Under the pieces are notes generated by a model. It had not been told where the DNA came from. It searched no databases and saw only the letters and a list, made by a program, of their open reading frames with translations. The position numbers and the translations under genes were made by a program. Shown here one piece after another: positions 1 to 6,641 of a stretch of DNA of 15,635 bases. Each line of letters starts with the position of its first letter. The first letter of the stretch is position 1. The DNA is from an uncultured Erysipelotrichaceae bacterium (GTDB lineage Bacteria; Bacillota_I; Bacilli_A; RF39; UBA660), in assembly GCA_902783215.1 (NCBI GenBank), contig CACZQD010000085.1, forward strand, positions 1-15,635, in the 5' to 3' direction.

Positions 1-1793
1 TCAATTAATCTAGCTTGAGCATATAACACTTTTGTATAATCTTTTAATTTATCTTTATCTTTTTTATATAAATTTTGTACGGTTTTAGCTATTGGATGGT
101 TTTCATTTATCTCCAATACCTTTTCCGCATTTATTTCTTGATCAGTTGGCATTGCATTTACAACTTTTTCCATCTCAATTGATACATCACCTTTAGTTGA
201 TAAGCATACAGGGTGATTGCTTAATTTATTTGTAAATTTTACATCACTTACTTCAATTGTTTCTTTCATTAAAGATAACATATCTTGATATTTTTCATTT
301 AATTTATTTAGTTTTTCAGTTTCTTCGTTATCTTCTATATCTAATTTATCAGAACATACATTTTTAAATTCTTTGTCCTCAAATTTCATAATCGTTTTTA
401 AAACAAATTCATCAATGTAATCAGAGCAATATAAGATATCAATATCCTTTTTTACTAATGATTCAACTTGTGGTAACATAGAAATTTTATCGATAGATTC
501 ACCACATGCATAATAAATTTCTTTGTTATCTGAATTATTATCTACATATTCTTTTAATGTAATAAAATCTTCTTTTTTTGAGGAATAAAACATAATTAAA
601 TCTTGAATTTTTTCTTTATTTATTCCGTAATCACTATAAACACCAATTTTTAATTGCATACCAAATACTTTATAAAATTCTAAATATTTTGATCTATCAT
701 TTTTTAATAATTCTAACAATTCTTTTTTTATTTTGTTTTCAATTCCTTTTGCAATCGTTTTTAAAACACGATTTTGTTGTAATGTCTCACGTGAAATATT
801 CAATGATAAATCTGGAGTATCTACAACTCCTTTTACAAAACTAAAATAATCAGGTATTAAATCACTACATTTATCCATTATTAATACACCATTAGAATAT
901 AGTTTCAATCCTTTTTCATATTCTTTTGTATAATAATCATATGCTGCATGTGATGGAATATAAATAAGTGAATTATATGATATAGTTCCTTCAGCAATTG
1001 TATGAATATGCATTATAGGATCTTCATAATCAAAGAATTTTTCTTTATAGAAATTATTATATTCTTCATCTTTAATTTTGTTTTTGTTTTTCTTCCAAAT
1101 TGGTATTAAACTATTAATTGTTTCCACTTTTTTAATATCTTCATATTCATCACTATCTTTCTTTTTATGATGATGAATAATTTCCATTTTAATTGGATAA
1201 GTAATATAATCAGAATACTTTTTTACTAATTGTTTTATTTCATATTCTTCTAAATATTTATTATAATCTTCATCAGATTTAAGTGTTAAAATGATATCTG
1301 TACCAAAATTTTCTTTATCTATCTTTTTAATACTATAGCCTTCTACGCCACTAGATTCCCAAATGTAAGCATCATCACTATCATACGATTTAGATATAAC
1401 CTTGACATTATCGGCCACCATAAATGCTGAATAAAAACCTACTCCGAATTGACCTATGATATCAATATTTTCTTTCGGATCATTATTTGATTTAAAGTCT
1501 AAAGATCCACTATGCGCAATAGTACCTAAATTATTTTCTAATTCTTCTTTAGTCATTCCAATACCATTGTCAGATACAGTTAGAGTCCTATCTTCCTTAT
1601 TATAATCAATACGAATTTCGAAATCATCTTTATTAAGTTTAACCTTCTTATCTGTTAGTGATCTGTAATATAATTTATCAATTGCATCACTTGCATTAGA
1701 AATGATCTCTCTTAAAAAGATATCCTTGTTTGTATATATGGAATTAATCATTAAATCCATAAGTTTTTTTGATTCTGCCTTAAATTGTTTCAT
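1..1793 (-). CDS. htpG: Chaperone HtpG (Hsp90 family), 3' end cut off by window edge
   Basis: This is the cytosolic ATP-dependent Hsp90 chaperone that helps fold and reactivate client proteins under stress. The reading frame is open from ATG 1793 to base 1, giving 597 codons plus two bases. Bacterial HtpG is usually about 620-630 residues, so roughly 30 C-terminal residues are missing. The GHKL ATPase domain shows LREIISNASDA (27-37, with the catalytic Glu29), DNGIGM (75-80) and GQFGVGF (114-120). Further on, the middle domain has the LNISRETLQQNR segment carrying the conserved ATP-sensing Arg. The start is supported by an AAAGGGTGAT ribosome site 4 bases upstream. The gene has its own promoter and a CIRCE operator in its short leader. 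Read-through from the upstream lipoprotein gene is also possible because no terminator lies between them. Identification is very secure. Confidence 0.98.
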   Translation of the reverse strand, partial: MKQFKAESKKLMDLMINSIYTNKDIFLREIISNASDAIDKLYYRSLTDKKVKLNKDDFEIRIDYNKEDRTLTVSDNGIGMTKEELENNLGTIAHSGSLDFKSNNDPKENIDIIGQFGVGFYSAFMVADNVKVISKSYDSDDAYIWESSGVEGYSIKKIDKENFGTDIILTLKSDEDYNKYLEEYEIKQLVKKYSDYITYPIKMEIIHHHKKKDSDEYEDIKKVETINSLIPIWKKNKNKIKDEEYNNFYKEKFFDYEDPIMHIHTIAEGTISYNSLIYIPSHAAYDYYTKEYEKGLKLYSNGVLIMDKCSDLIPDYFSFVKGVVDTPDLSLNISRETLQQNRVLKTIAKGIENKIKKELLELLKNDRSKYLEFYKVFGMQLKIGVYSDYGINKEKIQDLIMFYSSKKEDFITLKEYVDNNSDNKEIYYACGESIDKISMLPQVESLVKKDIDILYCSDYIDEFVLKTIMKFEDKEFKNVCSDKLDIEDNEETEKLNKLNEKYQDMLSLMKETIEVSDVKFTNKLSNHPVCLSTKGDVSIEMEKVVNAMPTDQEINAEKVLEINENHPIAKTVQNLYKKDKDKLKDYTKVLYAQARLI

Positions 1794-1809
1794 TCTATCA
1801 CCCTTTCTT

Positions 1810-1836
1810 TTAGCACTTATGTTTTTTGAGTGCTAA
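1810..1836 (-). promoter_or_regulatory. CIRCE operator (HrcA binding site) of htpG
   Basis: On the minus strand the site reads TTAGCACTC, nine bases, AAGTGCTAA. The consensus is TTAGCACTC-N9-GAGTGCTAA, so spacing is exact and only one half-site base differs. It lies a few bases downstream of the -10 box and about 16 bases upstream of the htpG start codon, a position where bound HrcA repressor would block transcription. The known role of CIRCE is HrcA-mediated repression relieved by heat shock. No hrcA gene is in this window. Confidence 0.95.
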
Positions 1837-1840
1837 AAAA

Positions 1841-1869
1841 ATCTTAACACATTTATTTAAACATGTCAA
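1841..1869 (-). promoter_or_regulatory. Sigma-A-type promoter of htpG
   Basis: Minus-strand -35 TTGACA (1864-1869) and -10 TAAGAT (1841-1846) are separated by 17 bases, close to the vegetative consensus. The -35 box overlaps the TGA stop of the upstream lipoprotein gene (1866-1868). Transcription would start at about 1834, inside the CIRCE element, as expected for an HrcA-controlled promoter. Confidence 0.85.
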
Positions 1870-2603
1870 GATATCTTTTTAATTTTTTGATGATGATTTA
1901 TTTTATAAGAACTAATCATACCCATTGCATCATTATAGGTTATATAATTATTTCGATAGTGTTGATCTGTAAGATATATTCCAATATTAACAGCTTTTAC
2001 TTCTTCATTTCTATCAAATTCTTTAACATCCATATCTTCGATTGAATATATATATCGAAACTTATTAAAATCTCTATCTGGTGAAACATCATATCCAATC
2101 ATAATTTCATTATCATGTACAAATATTTGTAACTTAGAACTTGGAATATATTTAAACTCTTCTGTTAAATGATATTCTTCTTTAACAAAATGATTATTGA
2201 CAATATCTTTTAATAAATCATCATCAATTAATCTATTAACATCTGCTTCCTTATTAAATAATGAAGTATTTATATCTTCATCAGATAGTGCTTGAGCAAG
2301 AGGTATAACTTGAAGTTCATTCAAAAACTTTGTTCCTATATGATGCATACTATAATCAAAATTACCACCACGTTTTGAACATAAAACTCCTATCAAAGTA
2401 TTATCCTTTATATCATAAAACTCATAATCATGTGTATTTAATGATGGATTTTTTCTTGTACAAAGATAATTATTACTACTGTCTGTTACAATATAATATT
2501 TATCCAACATGGAATTACCACAACTACTTGTAAGTAGCGTGGTAGCAACTACAGTTATACCAATTCCTGCTTTAATCAATTTAAATTTTCTATTCTTTTT
2601 CAC
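1866..2603 (-). CDS. Lipoprotein of unknown function upstream of htpG
   Basis: I do not recognise this 245-residue protein. It begins with a GTG codon (2601-2603), preceded by an AGAGGAA ribosome site about 7 bases away. The N-terminus is basic (KKNRKFKLIK), followed by a hydrophobic stretch and the lipobox-like LTSSC, which predicts lipidation at Cys28 and anchoring on the outer face of the membrane. The exported part is polar, has no second membrane segment, and contains exactly two further cysteines in its first third, which could form a disulfide. No catalytic motif is visible. Its promoter carries CIRCE-type half-sites, and its stop codon overlaps the htpG -35 box with no terminator between. 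Co-expression with htpG, and thus a stress role, is an inference from context. Confidence 0.8.
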   Translation of the reverse strand: MKKNRKFKLIKAGIGITVVATTLLTSSCGNSMLDKYYIVTDSSNNYLCTRKNPSLNTHDYEFYDIKDNTLIGVLCSKRGGNFDYSMHHIGTKFLNELQVIPLAQALSDEDINTSLFNKEADVNRLIDDDLLKDIVNNHFVKEEYHLTEEFKYIPSSKLQIFVHDNEIMIGYDVSPDRDFNKFRYIYSIEDMDVKEFDRNEEVKAVNIGIYLTDQHYRNNYITYNDAMGMISSYKINHHQKIKKIS

Positions 2604-2633
2604 TTTTATTCCTCTTTCAAAAATACCTACTAT

Positions 2634-2661
2634 ATTTTAGCACTTATTTATTATAAGTCAA
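2634..2661 (-). promoter_or_regulatory. Probable promoter of the lipoprotein gene at 2603
   Basis: Minus-strand -35 TTGACT (2656-2661) and -10 TAAAAT (2634-2639) are separated by 16 bases. This is the only good promoter match in the short gap between the two lipoprotein genes. It places transcription start at about 2627, leaving a leader of about 24 bases before the GTG start. The -10 box overlaps a CIRCE-type half-site. Confidence 0.65.
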
Positions 2662-2675
2662 GAAAAAAGTGCTAA
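2637..2675 (-). promoter_or_regulatory. CIRCE-like inverted repeat with 21-base spacer
   Basis: The perfect 9-base inverted repeat TTAGCACTT (2667-2675 on the minus strand) and AAGTGCTAA (2637-2645) is separated by 21 bases instead of the canonical 9. The half-site AAGTGCTAA is identical to the proximal htpG CIRCE half-site, and the two loci share ATAAGTGCTAAAA. The repeat brackets the -35 box and overlaps the -10 box. At the canonical 9-base spacing there is only a degenerate half-site (TCTTGACTT, 2655-2663). There is no U-run after the repeat, so an operator fits better than a terminator. HrcA binding is an inference. Confidence 0.55.
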
Positions 2676-3119
2676 TTAATTACACTTTGCACCTTTAGCT
2701 TCATACATATCTACTAATCCCGAAATAGTAATATTTTTATTTCGTATATTTGATTTATCAATTACTCCATTTTTAACTAGCTTTTTACTATCAATTTTTG
2801 AATAATCAATCACTACTTTATAAGATATTTGGTTCTGTTTATTTATTTTATGATAACTTATATTGCCATAATTTTTATTAAAATCTTTATATGTTTTAGT
2901 TAAATATTTATCAAAGTATTCTATTACTTGAGAATTATCTGATATATATGTTTCTGTTGTAGAGACATTTTTAACCAAATTATTTTGATATCTTATTTCA
3001 TATTTACCAATCAATTTATAGTTTTGATTGTTATTATCAACATTTAATTCACAAATCATTTTCTTTGTGCCACATCCAGTAATTAGTATCATTAAAACTA
3101 TTATTATAATCTTTCTCAT
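2676..3119 (-). CDS. Small lipoprotein, possibly YehR/DUF1307-like
   Basis: The start at ATG 3117-3119 is preferred over the ATG 33 bases upstream. It follows a strong GGAGGA ribosome site and puts the signal peptide directly at the N-terminus. The product has 147 residues. MRKIIIIVLMILITGC forms a short signal peptide with lipobox ITGC, giving lipidation at Cys16. The mature part is about 130 residues, polar and beta-rich looking, with YEIRYQNN, ETYISD and VVIDYSKID segments. This spacing is reminiscent of YehR/DUF1307 lipoproteins, whose molecular role is unknown. Two cysteines (one near the N-terminus and the penultimate residue) could pair. It lies after the terminator of the rhodanese gene, with little room for a promoter of its own. 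Family assignment is tentative; the lipoprotein call is firm. Confidence 0.75.
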   Translation of the reverse strand: MRKIIIIVLMILITGCGTKKMICELNVDNNNQNYKLIGKYEIRYQNNLVKNVSTTETYISDNSQVIEYFDKYLTKTYKDFNKNYGNISYHKINKQNQISYKVVIDYSKIDSKKLVKNGVIDKSNIRNKNITISGLVDMYEAKGAKCN

Positions 3120-3140
3120 ATTATTCCTCCAATAGCTAAA

Positions 3141-3164
3141 TAAAAACGTCATTAGACGTTCTTA
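3141..3164 (-). terminator. Intrinsic terminator after the rhodanese gene
   Basis: On the minus strand a 10-base-pair stem (core AACGTC/GACGTT, one G-U pair) with loop TAAT is formed, and its 3' arm runs into TTTTTATTT. The TAA stop of the rhodanese gene forms the base of the stem. The stem is short and AT-rich at its foot, so termination may be partial, allowing some read-through into the lipoprotein gene. Confidence 0.6.
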
Positions 3165-3446
3165 CTTGTTTAAAATCCATGCTTCATATCCGCCTAGAAT
3201 ATTTATTGTATGATAACCTTTAGAATTTAATATTCGGCATAATTGACTACTTTTCTTTCCTTTTTGACAATAAAGATAATATGTATTATTCTTTTCTAAA
3301 TAGTTATTTGGATATAATAACAATTTGTCAAATGGAATGTTTTTCGCACCATTTATATGGTTATCATTGTACTTTTCTATACTTCGTATATCTATAATAT
3401 TAATATTATTCATTTTATTAAGTTCTTGAATAGTAACACTAATCAT
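3162..3446 (-). CDS. Single-domain rhodanese-like sulfurtransferase
   Basis: This is a 94-residue stand-alone rhodanese domain of the GlpE/PspE size class, with no signal peptide, so cytosolic. Visible hallmarks are the DIRS element (19-22) with the downstream HINGAKNIPFD segment (30-40), the active-site loop beginning at Cys60 (CQKGKKS, following the CxxGxxS pattern with Lys where Arg is common), and the C-terminal GGYEAW (85-90). The family transfers sulfane sulfur to thiol or cyanide acceptors; the physiological acceptor here is unknown. The gene begins 54 bases after the coupling-protein gene, with AGGGTGAT as ribosome site, and ends in a hairpin. It may be read from the type IV secretion operon or from a weak promoter in the gap. 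Confidence 0.9.
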   Translation of the reverse strand: MISVTIQELNKMNNINIIDIRSIEKYNDNHINGAKNIPFDKLLLYPNNYLEKNNTYYLYCQKGKKSSQLCRILNSKGYHTINILGGYEAWILNK

Positions 3447-3462
3447 ATAATCACCCTATTAT

Positions 3463-3468
3463 ATTATA
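3463..3468 (-). promoter_or_regulatory. Possible -10 box for the rhodanese gene
   Basis: A perfect minus-strand TATAAT lies 16 bases before the rhodanese start codon. At 16-base spacing the upstream hexamer is only TTCTTA, a poor -35. In such AT-rich DNA a lone -10 match is weak evidence, and the leader would be very short. Confidence 0.3.
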
Positions 3469-3500
3469 CGAAAGTAATTAATATTAAGAAGGATTATTGA

Positions 3501-5666
3501 CTAATCATCCCCAAAGAAATCATCAAAGAATTGATCATCTGTAACACTATTATTATTTTGCAAATTGTTTTTATCGTCAGAAACAACAGTATTTGATTTT
3601 TCTCTATTTTCAACTTGTTTAATATTATCAACAATATTATTACTGTCGTCTGCTTCAATAACAGCTTCTGATGGTGACGATTCTTGTGATTCTTTTTGTG
3701 CTTTTTCTTCTGCTTCTTTTCTTTCTTCTTCTTCTAACTCAGCAATTTTAGCATCAATTCGTTTTACTAAATCATCTACATTAAATCCCTCATTACCTGA
3801 TGGTTTAGGTCCACCAAATGGGCTTGATTGACCTCCTCCAAATAATCCTGTTGGAGCTCCGCCAAATGGATTTGGCCCCATAGGTCCTGGTCCAAACGGA
3901 TTCCCTGGCATAGGTGAAGAACCTGGTCCACCACCCAACATATTGTTTATTTTTTCTTCCCTTTTCTTTTCAACAAATGTTTTTAAATCGAAAACATCAA
4001 TTTCTTTTCTTTCACGATGTGGATATGAAGCCTTAGGGAAATGATGTCCCCAATCCATTTTAAAATTTGGTGTTAATTTGGTTTTAAATGGCATTTTACG
4101 GAGACGAATTATTATAGTTTCCCATTGATCCATTCTTTGTAAATCACTAACGCTAACTAAAGGTGTAGATGTTGTTTTTTCTTTTTCTTTCGATTTAACA
4201 TCTCCACACATTTTACTTATTTCTTCAAGAGCTTGCATTTCGGTACTAATAAGATAAACAATATTACCACAGTTACCTTTAATTGTTTCACCATTTTCTT
4301 TTCCATATACTTCATATAATTGTGCAAAGTTTTGAATAATAAAGGTAAAACGCATATTTCTAGAACGTGCAGCTGTTACCATTGTTGTAACATCTTTTAA
4401 AGGTGGCATATTGGCAAACTCATCTAGAATAAAATTGGTTCTATGTGGTAACTTACCACCCTCTTCTTGTGCAACAGATATCAATGTTTCATAACATTGT
4501 TTTAAGAATATTGTTACTAATGAGTGATATGTTGTTTTTTCATCTTGTATTACAATAAATACAGCTGTTTTCTTTCTTCCAATGTCTCTCATATCAAAAT
4601 CATTATTCGCAAGCATTTCTGATAAATTAGCTCTCGATGCAAATAACTGAATTTTTTGCTTAAATACTGATAAAATTGATCCTTTAGTTTCACTTGGAGC
4701 CATTAAAGTTGAAGAAGCTTTAGTATATGATGTGCTTGCAGGATCTTTATAACTAAAGTATTCTTTAATATATGTAGTATTAGCTAATTTTTCCTCTCCA
4801 ATAGTAGTCATTAAACTAATACTATTTAAGTTAATTTCACTTTCTTTAGCATCTTCAAAAAGTGCAAACGCTAGTCCTGTAAAATAATCAGCGGAGGTAT
4901 TTTCCCAGAATGGATCTTGTCCCTTAGCTGTTGGATCTTTAATAATATTCGCACCTAGATCTTCTAATAATTCAACAGATTTATCAATATTTCCATCTTT
5001 ATATAACGAATAAGGTAAATACATTGGATTCCAACTATGGCCTTGTTGTGGATCACGGAAATTTAATAAGACAATATTGTAACCCAAGCTTTTTAAATAC
5101 TCAGAACAGTTTTCATAAATTTCACCTTTAGGGTCAGTAATAATCATAGATTCATCATGTTTTGCAAGTAAATTTACCATTGGTAAAACTGTTGTTTGTG
5201 TTTTTCCGGCACCGGTAGAACCTATAACTAAGTTATGATATTCCCCATTATCTACCCATACTTTCTTTTCATTCATCATAATTGGTATTCCAGCTGCATC
5301 AGCTTTTGGAGCCTTAGGATCTACAGGAGCTATTCCATTATCCTTCTGCATTTCTTTATCTTTACACCATCTGGCATATGTTTTTGTTTTCTTTTCTGCT
5401 GATATAGTTCCAATACCAGATTCTCTTTCAAAAAAGTATGATTTAACACTAACTAAGCCAAAAATAATTCCACCTAGAAAACCAAAAATAGTTAAACCTA
5501 GCATATTAAAGCTAGTAAATATCAAGAATATATTTATAGTAAATGGTTCTCCAGTTACAAAAGAATGAATATTGACAATTGCAAGAGCTACAACAATAAA
5601 CCAAGCAATACAAAACGAAATAAATATTGTCCAATCTTTTGGTTCTGCTCTAAATTTTAATTTCAT
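3501..5666 (-). CDS. Type IV coupling protein, VirD4/TraG family ATPase
   Basis: This 721-residue protein is the coupling ATPase that recruits substrates (normally relaxase-DNA) to the secretion channel. Two membrane helices (about 12-34 and 44-72) are followed by a cytosolic motor domain with Walker A GSTGAGKT (149-156), the ITDPKGE segment (176-182), Walker B ILDEFAN (413-419) and the QNFAQL sensor (445-450). These are typical of TraG/VirD4 rather than VirB4. After about 565 comes an unusual tail: a Gly/Pro/Phe-rich linker (577-625), a charged, probably coiled helix (628-660), an Asn/Ser/acidic stretch and the terminal DDQFFDDFFGDD. Such acidic tails may act in substrate recognition, which is inference here. 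The start has a GGGAGG site overlapping the end of the upstream gene. It is the last gene of the secretion operon. Confidence 0.96.
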   Translation of the reverse strand: MKLKFRAEPKDWTIFISFCIAWFIVVALAIVNIHSFVTGEPFTINIFLIFTSFNMLGLTIFGFLGGIIFGLVSVKSYFFERESGIGTISAEKKTKTYARWCKDKEMQKDNGIAPVDPKAPKADAAGIPIMMNEKKVWVDNGEYHNLVIGSTGAGKTQTTVLPMVNLLAKHDESMIITDPKGEIYENCSEYLKSLGYNIVLLNFRDPQQGHSWNPMYLPYSLYKDGNIDKSVELLEDLGANIIKDPTAKGQDPFWENTSADYFTGLAFALFEDAKESEINLNSISLMTTIGEEKLANTTYIKEYFSYKDPASTSYTKASSTLMAPSETKGSILSVFKQKIQLFASRANLSEMLANNDFDMRDIGRKKTAVFIVIQDEKTTYHSLVTIFLKQCYETLISVAQEEGGKLPHRTNFILDEFANMPPLKDVTTMVTAARSRNMRFTFIIQNFAQLYEVYGKENGETIKGNCGNIVYLISTEMQALEEISKMCGDVKSKEKEKTTSTPLVSVSDLQRMDQWETIIIRLRKMPFKTKLTPNFKMDWGHHFPKASYPHRERKEIDVFDLKTFVEKKREEKINNMLGGGPGSSPMPGNPFGPGPMGPNPFGGAPTGLFGGGQSSPFGGPKPSGNEGFNVDDLVKRIDAKIAELEEEERKEAEEKAQKESQESSPSEAVIEADDSNNIVDNIKQVENREKSNTVVSDDKNNLQNNNSVTDDQFFDDFFGDD

Positions 5667-5678
5667 ATAAACCTCCCA

Positions 5679-6122
5679 CTAATTATATATTATAACACTA
5701 TATTGCATTACACCATCAGTTTTAAACTGAATATGATTATTATTAATATCATATATATCGTAGTATTCCTTACCATTTTTAGTATAGATACGGAATTTTT
5801 GGATTTTAGTAGATGAAAAATCATGATTAGAAATATAATTTCTAAAAGTATTTAAATCCATCTTTTCTTTAATACTAGAATCTAACAATTCATATGCTTC
5901 ACTATCATCGTTATTTATTAAATTATAATATGTACTTAAATAAATAGATGCTTGTTTATCATTTGTAATATAAGCACTAGAATATGTATTTGCACTATTT
6001 TTCTTTAAACTGATTCCAGAAGAAGAATTTCTCTGAAAGTATGTATAAATGATAATAGATATTAAAACAATAGTTATTAACACAAGTATAAATATATCTT
6101 TCTTTTTTAAATCAATAATCAT
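5679..6122 (-). CDS. Small bitopic protein, NTF2/VirB8-like, copy 2
   Basis: The 147-residue protein has a short basic N-terminus (LKKKD), one membrane helix (about 10-27) and an external domain of about 100 residues. The external part matches the layout of its upstream neighbour: a helix with YLSTYYNLINN, then ELLDSS, a second helix ending RNYIS, then beta strands. This order resembles NTF2-like domains of the VirB8/TcpC type, which act as scaffold subunits of the channel. I infer this from predicted pattern only. Its ATG overlaps the previous stop as ATGA, with an AGGAGG site 7 bases upstream, so the two genes are probably translationally coupled. Only 12 bases separate it from the coupling-protein gene. 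It contains no cysteine. Confidence 0.75.
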   Translation of the reverse strand: MIIDLKKKDIFILVLITIVLISIIIYTYFQRNSSSGISLKKNSANTYSSAYITNDKQASIYLSTYYNLINNDDSEAYELLDSSIKEKMDLNTFRNYISNHDFSSTKIQKFRIYTKNGKEYYDIYDINNNHIQFKTDGVMQYSVIIYN

Positions 6123-6631
6123 TTTTCTACCTCCTTGAAAATAGATCCATCATCAGGAATAATAGAAAAAATGTTTTTTTCTTTATCCATTATAACACAT
6201 ACATATAATTCTTTATAATCCGTGCTATAATCTATTGTTTCTATTTCTAAATGACCATGAACATAAAATTTAAACTGATCATCATTTATTTCATAATAAT
6301 ACATTTTAACAGGAGAAAAAGTATAATTATTATCACTTAAATCTTGAACATAGTTATATAAGTTTTTCTTAGTTATTTTATTCTCATTTATATATGAATT
6401 ATCAAGCATTTTAATAATATCGTTAGTATTCTTATTCATTAAAGCATCAATATATTTATCAACAATACCACTAACATCATAAAAATCTGTACTATTATCC
6501 ACTATTATTGCTTCGTTTATATCTCTAGTAACTTTATTATTATTACTACGTGATTTTCCATATATTATAAACATGGCAAGTGCAAACATAATAAACAATA
6601 TAATAATACTTTCCTTTAATCCTAATTTCAT
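6119..6631 (-). CDS. Small bitopic protein, NTF2/VirB8-like, copy 1
   Basis: The 170-residue protein has a membrane helix at about 8-24 and an external domain. The segment DKYIDALMNKN, then KMLDNSY, then KNLYNYVQDLS lines up with the next gene product, and beta strands follow (KMYYYEIN, FKFYVHGHLEI, LYVCVIM). Size, single N-terminal helix and this helix-helix-sheet order fit an NTF2-like fold as in VirB8, TcpC or TraM of type IV secretion systems, although sequence identity to those families cannot be judged by eye. It begins 11 bases after the M23-lysozyme gene, whose stop adjoins its AAGGAGAG ribosome site, and it overlaps the next gene by four bases. The pair may form a hetero-oligomeric periplasm-facing scaffold. 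Confidence 0.75.
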   Translation of the reverse strand: MKLGLKESIIILFIMFALAMFIIYGKSRSNNNKVTRDINEAIIVDNSTDFYDVSGIVDKYIDALMNKNTNDIIKMLDNSYINENKITKKNLYNYVQDLSDNNYTFSPVKMYYYEINDDQFKFYVHGHLEIETIDYSTDYKELYVCVIMDKEKNIFSIIPDDGSIFKEVEK

Positions 6632-6641
6632 TTTTCTCTCC

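Noticed and set aside
2637..2675. The inverted repeat between the two lipoprotein genes as a transcription terminator
   Set aside because: The loop would be 21 bases and no U-run follows the 3' arm on either strand in the right place. Its sequence matches CIRCE half-sites and it overlaps a promoter.
3565..3831. Serine-rich plus-strand frame
   Set aside because: It is an antisense shadow of the low-complexity tail of the coupling protein.
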